A stretch of 64,000 bases of DNA from Saprospiraceae bacterium (lineage in GTDB: Bacteria; Bacteroidota; Bacteroidia; Chitinophagales; Saprospiraceae): the NCBI GenBank assembly GCA_026986005.1, contig JALSPK010000160.1, positions 20,003 through 84,002 of the forward strand, written 5' to 3'. A program made the position numbers and the translations under genes. The notes below the pieces were generated by a model, which saw only the letters and a list, made by a program, of their open reading frames with translations, was not told where the DNA came from and did not search any database. Of the stretch, positions 43,827-53,094 are shown one piece after another. How positions within the stretch are numbered: position 1 is the first letter of the stretch; the number at the start of each line of letters is the position of its first letter.

Positions 43827-46800
43827 ATGTTAAAAAAGATATATAAGTTTTTCTTTTCTATACCATTTGCAGGTATTTTGATGCTTGCCTTGGCGGCATC
43901 AATGGCAGTTGCTACTTTTATTGAAAATGATTACGGGACTATGACGGTTCAAAAAATAATCTATAAATCATGGTGGTTTGAGTTGTTGTGGGTTTTGTTT
44001 GGAGTGTCGTTAATTGCAAATATTTTTATATTCAAATTGTATAGAAAAGTGAAGTATGGAATTTTTATTTTTCATTTAGCCATGATAATAATATTACTAG
44101 GAGCGGCAGTTACCAGATATGTGAGTTATGAAGGCTTAATGCCGATAAGAGAGGGCAAATCATCAAATGAAATTTTATCTGATGAAACATATATTCAAGC
44201 AAAAATAATAGGTTCTGACAAATCATTTATCAATAAGAAAGTATTGTTTGGTAGCCTTGGTAGAAATAGTTTTGATGAGGCATTGGACTATAACGGAAAA
44301 TCTTTTAAAATAACATTACAAAAGTTTTATCCCAATGCAAACGAAACCTTGGAAAAAGACAATGAAACCGGCAAACCTATACTATATCTTGTTCATGGCA
44401 CTCCTCAAGGTAGAATAGGTGGATTTTTAAAAAAGGGAGAAAAACTATCTTTTGCTAAGGCTACTCTTGGATTTGATTCAGATAAAGGCGCAGATGTACG
44501 AATTTTCACAAGAAGCGATAGCCTGTTGGTCAATTCAGATTTTCCTGTACCAATTATGTATATGAGTGATCAATCAAGAGATACTTTATTAGCACATGTT
44601 GATTATCCGTTTTCAACAGGTGCATTATATGTCTTCAATGGAGAGAGTATTGTTTTAAAAGAATTTGTTCCTAAAGGGATATTAAGGCCTGTATCCAAAG
44701 GGTCAAAAATAGAAGCTGCTTCTTACAATGCATTGGAAATGAATGTGTCTGATGGCAACACTATGAAGTCAGTAACAATTTGGGGGAATAAGGGTATGGT
44801 CGGACAAGAACAGGAAGTTGTTTTTGGTGATACAAAAATAAAATTATCCTATGGTTCAAAAAAAATAAAACTACCTTTTAAAATAAAACTAAGGGATTTT
44901 CAACTTGAAAGGTATCCCGGTTCTATGAGTCCATCATCATACGCTTCCGAAGTAACCCTAATTGACGAAAAAAATAATATTAAAAAAGATTTTCGCATTT
45001 ATATGAATCATGTTTTAGATTACAGAGGTTTTAGGTTTTTTCAATCTTCATATGATAAAGATGAAAAGGGTACGATATTGTCAGCAAATCATGATGTTTG
45101 GGGTACTTGGCTAACATATTTGGGTTATTTTCTACTTACTTTGGGTATGGTATTGACATTTTTCACTAAAAAAGCAAGAGTCAAAAAACTAAATAGACTA
45201 ATCGGGGAGTATAGAGATAAAAGATTGAATTTAGGAATAGTAATACCTTTATTGTTTTTAGCAAGTTCTACTCTTTCCGCTCAAACAATATTGCCGGATA
45301 CATTTAAAATAATAGATTCTGAAAGGGCTGCTGCGTTTGGTAAGATATTGGCACAAGAAAGAGGAGGGAGGATAATGCCAATGAATACACTTTCCAGTGA
45401 GCTGGTCAGAAAGATTACTCAGAAGAAAATGTTTGTTGGACAAACAGCAGATCAGATAATGTTAGGCTTGATGACTTTCCCTTATCAATGGCAAGATATT
45501 GAAATGATCATTGTAAATAATCCAGCATTAAAAAACTATCTCGGTATTGAAAAATATGCATCATATTCGGATATGTTCAATGAAAGAGAAGGATATGTTT
45601 TGTCAAAACAAATAGAAACAGCACTTCAAAAAGCGGAAAAAGAAAGATCGAAATTTGACAAAGAGGTAATTAAAGTAGATGAAAGATTGAATATACTATA
45701 TATGATTTTTTCAGGAAATTTCCTTCGTATTTTTCCAAAAGAAAATGATCCTTCCCGAAAATGGTATACTCCTAAGGAAGCAGCAAAAATGGAATTTGGC
45801 GATGCCGGAGTACTTGTTAAGAATTTCTTGCCTTGGTATCTCCAAAGTATTGTCGAAGGAGTTGAACAAGATAAATGGGAAAATACAGATTTAGCGTTGG
45901 AGGGACTAAGTAAATATCAACTATCAATAGCAAAAGATTATATGCCTTCAGAAGGGAAGATCAAAGCAGAACTGCTCTACAACAAAATTCTTATTTTCAA
46001 TAAACTAATCGGTTGGTATTTTATGATTGGGTTTATTTTATTGATATTGCTTCTCATTCAGGTATTCAGACCTAAAATGAATTTGAAATGGCCAATACGA
46101 ATCGGTATAGCTCTAGTGATTTTAGGGTTTTTGGCTCATACTTTCGGTTTAGGATTGAGATGGTATATTGCGGGGCATGCACCTTGGAGCAATGGTTATG
46201 AATCTATGGTTTATATTGCTTGGGCAATTGTATTAGCAGGTGTTTTATTAGCCAAAAAGTCACCTATTACTCTAGCCGCTACTTCGGTTTTAGCCGGATG
46301 GATTATGATTGTTGCGGTTATGAATTGGTTGGATCCACAGATTACAAATTTGGTACCGGTACTCAAATCATACTGGTTGATGATCCATGTTTCGATTATT
46401 ACTGCAAGTTACGGGTTTTTGTTTCTTGGGGCTATGTTGGGGTTGATCAATCTGTTTTTGATTATTATCAGAGGCAACAAAAGACAAAATGACAATATTA
46501 CATTTACACTAAAAGAACTGACTGCGGTTAATGAATTTTCTCTTACTATTGGAATATTTTTATTGAGTATCGGTACATTTTTAGGTGGTGTATGGGCCAA
46601 TGAATCTTGGGGCAGATATTGGGGATGGGATGCTAAAGAGACTTGGTCGTTAATATCCATATTTGTATACTCATTTGTTTTGCACATGAGAAAAATGAAA
46701 GGACTTCAATCGTTGTTCACGTATAATCTAGCATCAGTTTTTGCCTCTTTTTCAATAATAATGACTTATTTTGGAGTCAATTTTTATCTCTCAGGCCTAC

Positions 46801-46919
46801 ATTCATATGCTCAGGGAGATCCGGTACCGATTCCAATATGGGTTTTTATAGCTGTATTTACTCTTATTTTGATATCAACAATTGCTTATTATAGACATGA
46901 TGAAAAAGAAAAATTGTAA
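43827..46919 (+). CDS. ccsA: Fused cytochrome c biogenesis protein ResB-CcsA (CcsBA)
   Basis: System II cytochrome c synthetase in one polypeptide (1030 residues). The N-terminal ResB part has membrane helices at about 12-30, 50-65 and 75-95, a large periplasmic domain, and helices at about 428-450. The C-terminal CcsA part has GHAPWSNGYESMVYIAWA, the tryptophan-rich heme-handling WWD-type motif (WANESWGRYWGWDAKETWSL is its core) and at least eight helices. Such fusions are known in Bacteroidota and Epsilonproteobacteria. It exports heme and attaches it to apocytochromes c. The next gene starts within its last 20 bp. Confidence 0.92.
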   Translation: MLKKIYKFFFSIPFAGILMLALAASMAVATFIENDYGTMTVQKIIYKSWWFELLWVLFGVSLIANIFIFKLYRKVKYGIFIFHLAMIIILLGAAVTRYVSYEGLMPIREGKSSNEILSDETYIQAKIIGSDKSFINKKVLFGSLGRNSFDEALDYNGKSFKITLQKFYPNANETLEKDNETGKPILYLVHGTPQGRIGGFLKKGEKLSFAKATLGFDSDKGADVRIFTRSDSLLVNSDFPVPIMYMSDQSRDTLLAHVDYPFSTGALYVFNGESIVLKEFVPKGILRPVSKGSKIEAASYNALEMNVSDGNTMKSVTIWGNKGMVGQEQEVVFGDTKIKLSYGSKKIKLPFKIKLRDFQLERYPGSMSPSSYASEVTLIDEKNNIKKDFRIYMNHVLDYRGFRFFQSSYDKDEKGTILSANHDVWGTWLTYLGYFLLTLGMVLTFFTKKARVKKLNRLIGEYRDKRLNLGIVIPLLFLASSTLSAQTILPDTFKIIDSERAAAFGKILAQERGGRIMPMNTLSSELVRKITQKKMFVGQTADQIMLGLMTFPYQWQDIEMIIVNNPALKNYLGIEKYASYSDMFNEREGYVLSKQIETALQKAEKERSKFDKEVIKVDERLNILYMIFSGNFLRIFPKENDPSRKWYTPKEAAKMEFGDAGVLVKNFLPWYLQSIVEGVEQDKWENTDLALEGLSKYQLSIAKDYMPSEGKIKAELLYNKILIFNKLIGWYFMIGFILLILLLIQVFRPKMNLKWPIRIGIALVILGFLAHTFGLGLRWYIAGHAPWSNGYESMVYIAWAIVLAGVLLAKKSPITLAATSVLAGWIMIVAVMNWLDPQITNLVPVLKSYWLMIHVSIITASYGFLFLGAMLGLINLFLIIIRGNKRQNDNITFTLKELTAVNEFSLTIGIFLLSIGTFLGGVWANESWGRYWGWDAKETWSLISIFVYSFVLHMRKMKGLQSLFTYNLASVFASFSIIMTYFGVNFYLSGLHSYAQGDPVPIPIWVFIAVFTLILISTIAYYRHDEKEKL

Positions 46920-49389
46920 TAAGGTAATCCTATTTATTAGTGTGTTTTTTATCGCTTTGACAAGTGTTAGTGCACAAGTATACGGTAAGATTATTGATAA
47001 ATCCGGTCAACCACTACCTTTTGCTGCTGTTTATATAAAAGGCACTACACAAGGTACATTTAGCAATGAAGAAGGAGAGTATTTATTAAATTTGAATCTG
47101 GGGAAAAACAAAATAGTTTATAAGTTTATTTCATATCAAACTAAGGAAATAGCAGTAGATTACAAAGGTAAAAAAATCCGTAAAGATATCTCACTTGATA
47201 ATGATGATCTCATGCTAAAAGCAGTAGTTATCAAAGCAGATGTAGAAGATCCTGCCTATGCAATAATCAGAAAGGCTATTAAAAGCAGGAAAACTTTTAA
47301 GAATAAACCTGAAAATTTTAAAGCTGAAATTTATCAAAAGCTTAAACTTGAGTTACTCGACGCTCCAAAAAAAATATTTGGTGTTGAAATAGCAAAATCT
47401 GAAGAAGACAAAAAGGAAATGGATGAGGTGTTAGATACCAGTAGCAATGTTGTACTGGTGACAGAGACTGTATCTGAATACTACCAAGCATCTAATAACA
47501 AATGGAAAGAGACCATAATCTCGTCCAAAATAAGCGGTGATAAAACAGGATATTCCAATATGTCATCGTTATTTACAAATATCTCATTTTATAATAATTA
47601 TATTCCTATTGGTAAAAAACTAATTTCTCCTATTTCTTCAAATGCAATGTTGTTTTATAAATACAAACTGATAGGATTTTTTAAGGATGATAATGGCAAT
47701 AAGATAAATAAGATTCAAGTAATCCCCAAAAGAAAATACGATCCAACATTCAGAGGATATATATTCATAGTTGATGATGTCTGGAATATTTACGGTCTGG
47801 ATTTGGAAGTCAATTCAAAAAATACAAATATAAGATTACTTGATACTATTAGAATCAAGCAGGACTTTCGACAGTTGACCGGCGATAGATTTGATTGGGG
47901 CTTATTGTCTCAATATGCTGCATTTGATATTAGCTTTATGGGGTTTAAAGCAAATGGTTACCACACTAGAAATTTTGTCAACTATGAATTGAATCAAAAT
48001 TATCCTGATGAATTTTTTAATAAAATTAAAGTAAAGGTTGAAGAGGAGGCAAATAAAAGAGACAGTATTTATTGGGAGAAAATTCGCCCGGTACCTCTTA
48101 GTGTTAAAGAGCGAAAAGGTTATGTAAAAATGGACAGTATTGAAGCTTTTTCATCATCAAAAGAATATTTAGATTCAATCGACAGAAAAGAAAATAAATT
48201 TAAACTAAAAAATCTATTAACCTCTTATACTTTTAGTGATTCTTATAATAAATCATATTGGAAAATAAGTTCTCCTATTACAAAATTGAATTTTAACCCT
48301 GTTCAAGGTTTAAACTCTATAGTAAAATTGATTTATATAAAAGAAGGTGAGTCGAAGAAGTACATGAAACTGAAACTATTTGCAGAATACGGCCATGCTG
48401 ATAAAAATATACTCCCCGGCATAAAATACGAACAGATGATTGACAGTAAATATAATTTCAAATATATTGCCAAAGCCGGAAGAATTTATTCACAACCATC
48501 AGATGAAAATTTAGTAAATAAATTTTTAAATATGGTTGAGGCTTTATTTGATGCAAAAAATTATCTTAAGCTTTATGACAAGAAATTTATAAATCTAAAA
48601 ATACAAAGAAATTTTGTATCGGGAATCAGTACAAGGCTATTCATTGAATACAACACTAGGGCAAAACTGTCTAATCATACCAATTATTCTTTTTTTAAGG
48701 ATATAATTTACAAACCAAATATTTATGAAAAAGCCGGTAAAATAACTTATCCAAATAAATTTATAGCGCAAATTGCATTTTCATACAAACCGGGAGTTGA
48801 GTATATCGAAATGCCCAACGAATTGACTTCATTGTATTCTCCTTATCCAAGGATTGTTGTTGAATATACCAAAGCGATTTCAAGGGGTGACAAATATGTA
48901 TCTTATGATTTTGTAAAAGTAGGATTAAATGGAGCAATTTCTACAGGACTTTTTGGATATACCAACTATTTCCTTGAAGCTGGAAAATTCTTAACAAAAA
49001 GCAAAGTGGATAAATTGGATGATCACTATTTTTCTGGAAATCAAATGTATATTATGATGCCAAAAAATTATAAATACTCATTTCACTTACTGCCCTTTTA
49101 TACAAGAGCTGATTTTAGACCATACTTTACTATTATGGTTCAACAAAAATTAAAAGGTTTAATTATTGAAAAAATTCCCTATATAAACCGATTAAAAATG
49201 GAAGAAGTATTTACATTTAAATTGCTTCAAATTAAAGAAGAAGACACATATTATGAATTGGGAGCAGGACTTGACAAAATATTCGGTATTCTCAGCTTCA
49301 GATACTCTTGGGCTTTTAATAGCAATAAATATTTTGATAGAGGTATAAGATTTTCGTTAAATCTTCCAATAAGTTTTGTACGTGAATGA
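46900..49389 (+). CDS. DUF5686 family outer-membrane protein with carboxypeptidase-regulatory-like domain
   Basis: About 829 residues. A signal peptide (MKKKNCNKVILFISVFFIAL, ends VSAQ) precedes a CarboxypepD_reg-like domain (VYGKIIDKSGQPLPFAAVYI, GTTQGTFSNEEGEYLL). The long remaining part has the DUF5686 pattern (YNNYIPIGKKLISPISSNAM, YKYKLIGFF) and a beta-strand-rich C-terminal half that looks like an outer-membrane barrel. The family is widespread in Bacteroidota and uncharacterised. The start lies inside the ccsBA gene, so the two are translationally linked. Confidence 0.85.
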   Translation: MKKKNCNKVILFISVFFIALTSVSAQVYGKIIDKSGQPLPFAAVYIKGTTQGTFSNEEGEYLLNLNLGKNKIVYKFISYQTKEIAVDYKGKKIRKDISLDNDDLMLKAVVIKADVEDPAYAIIRKAIKSRKTFKNKPENFKAEIYQKLKLELLDAPKKIFGVEIAKSEEDKKEMDEVLDTSSNVVLVTETVSEYYQASNNKWKETIISSKISGDKTGYSNMSSLFTNISFYNNYIPIGKKLISPISSNAMLFYKYKLIGFFKDDNGNKINKIQVIPKRKYDPTFRGYIFIVDDVWNIYGLDLEVNSKNTNIRLLDTIRIKQDFRQLTGDRFDWGLLSQYAAFDISFMGFKANGYHTRNFVNYELNQNYPDEFFNKIKVKVEEEANKRDSIYWEKIRPVPLSVKERKGYVKMDSIEAFSSSKEYLDSIDRKENKFKLKNLLTSYTFSDSYNKSYWKISSPITKLNFNPVQGLNSIVKLIYIKEGESKKYMKLKLFAEYGHADKNILPGIKYEQMIDSKYNFKYIAKAGRIYSQPSDENLVNKFLNMVEALFDAKNYLKLYDKKFINLKIQRNFVSGISTRLFIEYNTRAKLSNHTNYSFFKDIIYKPNIYEKAGKITYPNKFIAQIAFSYKPGVEYIEMPNELTSLYSPYPRIVVEYTKAISRGDKYVSYDFVKVGLNGAISTGLFGYTNYFLEAGKFLTKSKVDKLDDHYFSGNQMYIMMPKNYKYSFHLLPFYTRADFRPYFTIMVQQKLKGLIIEKIPYINRLKMEEVFTFKLLQIKEEDTYYELGAGLDKIFGILSFRYSWAFNSNKYFDRGIRFSLNLPISFVRE

Positions 49390-49537
49390 CAGAATTGAGG
49401 TTTACATCTAATACTATGACAGTTTAAAAAACAAGAACGAGTATCATATTATTTTGAAAAAGCAGATAAAACTTTGATAAAAAATATGCAAAAACCGGAT
49501 AAACACCCAAATTTCACGATATTTACATAACAATGGC

Positions 49538-49567
49538 TTGTTTTATAAAAAATTAATCGTACCTTTG
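49538..49567 (+). promoter_or_regulatory. Bacteroidota-type promoter of rpsA
   Basis: TTG, 19 bp, TACCTTTG. The TTG of the -33 box is in frame with rpsA and could be mistaken for its start. The promoter shows that translation begins downstream, at ATG 49625 or 49631. Confidence 0.8.
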
Positions 49568-49593
49568 CAGGCTAATTCAAATTTTTTAACATC

Positions 49594-49611
49594 TTTCGCT
49601 GATGAGCGAAA
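49594..49611 (+). promoter_or_regulatory. Leader hairpin before rpsA
   Basis: TTTCGCT, loop GATG, AGCGAAA: a perfect 7-bp stem in the transcribed leader, 19 bp before the ATG. Ribosomal protein leaders often carry such structures for autoregulation. This role is inferred from position only. Confidence 0.5.
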
Positions 49612-49630
49612 TACAAAAACAGAAATGACT

Positions 49631-51835
49631 ATGTCAGATCAAAAAAACGAACAGACTCCTGAGACTTCTGAAAATGAGGTTTTAGTAGAAGAAACAACGC
49701 AAGTTGTAGAAGAAGTTGTCGAGAAAAAAGAAACACCACATGACGACTTTGATTGGACTCTTGGTTCAAAAAACAAAACCCCCTATACACCAGAGGAAGA
49801 GGAGAAATACATGAATGAATACGTCTCAACATTAACATCACTTGGTGAAAGTGAAATCGTTGATGCTACAGTAAAGACTATTGCAGATGGAGATGTAATC
49901 TTGGACTTAAACTACAAATCAGATGGTATATTATCAGCAACAGATTTTAGGGACAGACCTGATTTAAAACCGGGCGATACAGTAAAGGTATACGTAGAAA
50001 GTTTAGAAAATGATAAAGGGCAATTGATACTTTCAAGAAAGAAAGCTAAATTGTTGGAATCATGGGATGCATTAGTAGATTCTCACGAAAATGGTACTAT
50101 TCTGAAAGGTCTTATTGTAAGCAAGACCAAAGGTGGACTTATTGTTGACTGTAATGGATTGGAAACATTTTTGCCGGGGTCACAAATTGATATTAAACCG
50201 ATTATTGATTATGATCAATATGTTGGTAAGACTATGGAATTCAAGGTTGTCAAGATTAATGAAGCTATTAAGAATGCTGTTGTTTCACACAAAGCATTAA
50301 TAGAGAGCGATCTTGCTGAACAAAGAGAAATAATCATCAAAGGTCTTGAAAAAGGGCAGGTACTTGAAGGTATCGTTAAGAATATTACGGACTTTGGAGC
50401 ATTTATGGATCTTGGAGGAGTAGATGGATTATTGTATATTACTGATATTTCTTGGGGTAGAATTTCACATCCAACCGAAGTGTTGGAGTTAAACCAAAAG
50501 TTACAGGTTGTTGTACTTGATTTTGATGAAAACAAAAGGAGAATTTCTCTTGGTTTGAAACAAATTCAACCACATCCTTGGGATACCTTGGATGAAGAGA
50601 TTAAAGAAGGAAGCGTAGTAAAAGGAAAAATCGTAAATATTGAGGATTACGGTGCTTTCCTTGAAATAATTCCTGGCGTTGAAGGTTTGATTCACGTATC
50701 TGAAGTTACATGGAGCAATCAACCAGTTAATGCAAGAGATTATTTCAAGTTAGGACAAGAATTTGAGGCCAAAGTTGTGACTATTGATAGAGATGAAAGA
50801 AAAATGTCTCTAAGTATCAAGCAACTTTCAGCAGATCCTTGGGACAAGATTGATGAAAAATATGGTGTTAATTCACAACATACCGGTATAGTTAAGAACC
50901 TTACACCTTATGGTGTATTTGTTGAGCTTGAAGAGGGAATCGGGGGAATGGTTCATATTTCGGACTTATCTTGGATAAAAAGATATTCTCATCCATCAGA
51001 ATTCACAAAAGTAGGAAGTGAGATAGAAGTTATGGTATTGGATATCAATAGAGATAGCAGGAAGTTATCACTTGGTCACAAGCAAATTGAAGAAAATCCT
51101 TGGGACACATTTGAAAAAGTATTTCCTGAAGGATCTTATCACGATGGTGTTGTAATAAAGAGAGAAGAAAAAGGTGCAATTGTACAGTTGCCTTATGGTT
51201 TGGAAGCATTCGCTCCGGGAAGACATTTGAGGAAAGAAGACAACACTTTGCCTGAAGTAGATGAAACATTGACATTCAAGGTGATCGAGTTTAATAGAGA
51301 TGACAAGAGAATTATAGTTTCACATTCTAGATATCTCAATGATATAAAGAAGGAAGCCGAAGATTCTATGGAAAAAGAGAAAACTCAAGAAAGAAAGAAA
51401 GTTGAAAAAGTCATTAAAAAACAACAATCCAATATTGAAAAAACAACATTAGGAGAGTTAGATGCTTTTTCTCAGATGAAATCTCAATTTGAACAAGAGA
51501 ATAAAGAAGCAAAGAAAGTTGAGCCGAAGAAGGAAGAAGTTATAAAGGAAGAGACTAAGGCTGAAGAGAACGTTGAAGCAAAACCGGATGACTTGAAAAA
51601 AGTAGAAGGAATCGGACCTAAGATTGCAGGTATTCTAAGTGATTCAGGTTATGAAACTTTTGAAAAATTATCTAAAGCTGAACCGGATACAATTCGTGAG
51701 ATTCTTTTGGAAAAAGGAGGTAAACGATATGCAATGCACAATCCTGACACATGGCCTGCACAAGCTAAACTAGCTGCTGAAGGTAAGTGGGATGAATTGA
51801 AGAAATGGCAAGATGAACTAGATGGAGGCAAGTAA
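49631..51835 (+). CDS. rpsA: 30S ribosomal protein S1 with a C-terminal helix-hairpin-helix tail
   Basis: Binds mRNA and helps translation initiation. Six S1 (OB-fold) repeats can be counted. Repeats 3-5 are the most regular (VLEGIVKNITDFGAFMDLGG, VVKGKIVNIEDYGAFLEI, HTGIVKNLTPYGVFVELEEG), each closed by a PWD motif. After a Lys/Glu-rich linker the last 85 or so residues form an extra domain, LKKVEGIGPKIAGILSDSGY ... HNPDTWPAQAKLAAEGKWDE. It contains a helix-hairpin-helix GIGPKIA motif. From memory, a similar tail occurs on ribosomal protein L21 in some Bacteroidota. The start giving MSDQKNEQ was chosen from the promoter; ATG 49625 is equally possible. Confidence 0.93.
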   Translation: MSDQKNEQTPETSENEVLVEETTQVVEEVVEKKETPHDDFDWTLGSKNKTPYTPEEEEKYMNEYVSTLTSLGESEIVDATVKTIADGDVILDLNYKSDGILSATDFRDRPDLKPGDTVKVYVESLENDKGQLILSRKKAKLLESWDALVDSHENGTILKGLIVSKTKGGLIVDCNGLETFLPGSQIDIKPIIDYDQYVGKTMEFKVVKINEAIKNAVVSHKALIESDLAEQREIIIKGLEKGQVLEGIVKNITDFGAFMDLGGVDGLLYITDISWGRISHPTEVLELNQKLQVVVLDFDENKRRISLGLKQIQPHPWDTLDEEIKEGSVVKGKIVNIEDYGAFLEIIPGVEGLIHVSEVTWSNQPVNARDYFKLGQEFEAKVVTIDRDERKMSLSIKQLSADPWDKIDEKYGVNSQHTGIVKNLTPYGVFVELEEGIGGMVHISDLSWIKRYSHPSEFTKVGSEIEVMVLDINRDSRKLSLGHKQIEENPWDTFEKVFPEGSYHDGVVIKREEKGAIVQLPYGLEAFAPGRHLRKEDNTLPEVDETLTFKVIEFNRDDKRIIVSHSRYLNDIKKEAEDSMEKEKTQERKKVEKVIKKQQSNIEKTTLGELDAFSQMKSQFEQENKEAKKVEPKKEEVIKEETKAEENVEAKPDDLKKVEGIGPKIAGILSDSGYETFEKLSKAEPDTIREILLEKGGKRYAMHNPDTWPAQAKLAAEGKWDELKKWQDELDGGK

Positions 51836-51864
51836 TCTATTGGTTATATCTTAAATTTTATATT

Positions 51865-51896
51865 AAGCCATCACACTTCTTGTGGTGGCTTTTTTC
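51865..51896 (+). terminator. Intrinsic terminator of rpsA
   Basis: GCCATCACA, loop CTTCT, TGTGGTGGC followed by TTTTTT. One G-T pair in the stem. It ends the rpsA transcript about 30 bp after the stop codon. Confidence 0.85.
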
Positions 51897-51946
51897 TTGC
51901 TGATAGATTTGATGCCAATAATCCATACAAGATACTTCAAAACAAT

Positions 51947-51954
51947 TAACTTTG
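51947..51954 (+). promoter_or_regulatory. -7 element of the PLP-enzyme gene, 4 bp before the ATG
   Basis: TAACTTTG ends four bases before the ATG. Transcription would start on or next to the start codon, giving a leaderless message. No clear -33 box is visible. Confidence 0.45.
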
Positions 51955-51958
51955 CCAA

Positions 51959-52900
51959 ATGGAAAATTTCTATAAACATTTTAATCTTTGGTTACCCAGT
52001 CCTCTGCAGAAATTGCAAAAAATCGAAAAAACCAATTTGAATATTTTTGTAAAAAGAGATGATTTGATTCACAGCGATATTTCCGGTAATAAATTTAGGA
52101 AGCTTAAGTGTAATCTAAAATACGCATTTGATTCAGGATATAAGGAATTAATAGCATTTGGGGGAGCATTTTCAAATTTATTATATACACTTTCTGTGAT
52201 TAGTAAAGAGATGAATGTTGCGGCTACTTTTTATATTCGTGGTGATGGTTTTGATCCCAATAATCCAACATTGAGATTTATCAAGAGTAATGGTGTAAAA
52301 ATGATATTTATGTCAAGGACGGCATTTAAAAATATCAGAAATAGAGAATATCTCGATACTCTTCAAAAACAACACCCCAGTAGTTATATTATTCCCGAAG
52401 GAGGCTCAAATAGTTTAGCTATCCCCGGATCAGGAGAGATAATAGATGAAATAATCCTTCAATTAGGCAGAAATCCTGATTATATTTTAATGGATTTGGG
52501 GACTGGAGGGACTTTTGCAGGAGTGCTGAATAATGTGCCTGACCAAACTAATCTTTTGGGAATAGCAGCAATAAAAGGCGTTGACTGGAATAGCACCTTA
52601 ACCGATATTTTTGAAGGAGAAATGGGGTTTTTGAAAAAAAAGAATTGGTCCATTAATGAAGATTATCATTTTGGAGGGTTTGCAAAATATAATAATAAAT
52701 TGATAGATTTTATCAATCAATACCGATCAAAATACGGTATACCTCTAGACCCTATTTATACCGGCAAATTGGTTTATGCACTTGATGATTTGGTGAAGAA
52801 AAACTATTTTAAAAATAATTCTACTATAGTATGGGTTCATGGCGGTGGGCTTCAAGGAATACAGGGATTTAATTATTTACACGGAAATGCAATTCACTAA
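51959..52900 (+). CDS. PLP-dependent ACC deaminase / D-cysteine desulfhydrase family enzyme
   Basis: 313-residue TrpB-fold PLP enzyme. The N-terminal FVKRDDLIHSDISGNKFRKL carries the Schiff-base lysine in the GNKFRK motif. PLP phosphate-binding glycine loops are GGAFSNLLYTLS and DLGTGGTFAGVLN. Members either open the cyclopropane ring of ACC or release H2S from D-cysteine; the two cannot be told apart here, though the desulfhydrase is commoner in this phylum. It stands alone between the rpsA terminator and the convergent sus locus. Confidence 0.88.
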   Translation: MENFYKHFNLWLPSPLQKLQKIEKTNLNIFVKRDDLIHSDISGNKFRKLKCNLKYAFDSGYKELIAFGGAFSNLLYTLSVISKEMNVAATFYIRGDGFDPNNPTLRFIKSNGVKMIFMSRTAFKNIRNREYLDTLQKQHPSSYIIPEGGSNSLAIPGSGEIIDEIILQLGRNPDYILMDLGTGGTFAGVLNNVPDQTNLLGIAAIKGVDWNSTLTDIFEGEMGFLKKKNWSINEDYHFGGFAKYNNKLIDFINQYRSKYGIPLDPIYTGKLVYALDDLVKKNYFKNNSTIVWVHGGGLQGIQGFNYLHGNAIH

Positions 52901-52989
52901 AAAATCAACGCTCTGAAAGGGAAAATAATTTGATTACAAATATTTTTCTGGCCTTTTATGAGGCAGTTATTTTGAGATTGGTTGGTATT

Positions 52990-53017
52990 AAAAAAAGGGC
53001 TGCCATAACAGCAACCC
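52990..53017 (-). terminator. Intrinsic terminator of the susC-susD operon
   Basis: Minus strand reads GGGTTGC, loop TGTTATG, GCAGCCC, then TTTTTTT. It lies about 78 bp after the susD stop codon. The stem has one mismatch (A-C). Confidence 0.8.
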
Positions 53018-53094
53018 CATAAACACATTAACTACAAACATTGTCTATAAAGAATATATTATTGCAAAGCAAATAATACTCTTTAGGTAAGAAT

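Noticed and set aside
49538..49630. TTG start of rpsA
   Set aside because: The TTG is the -33 box of the promoter, so this part cannot be in the mRNA.
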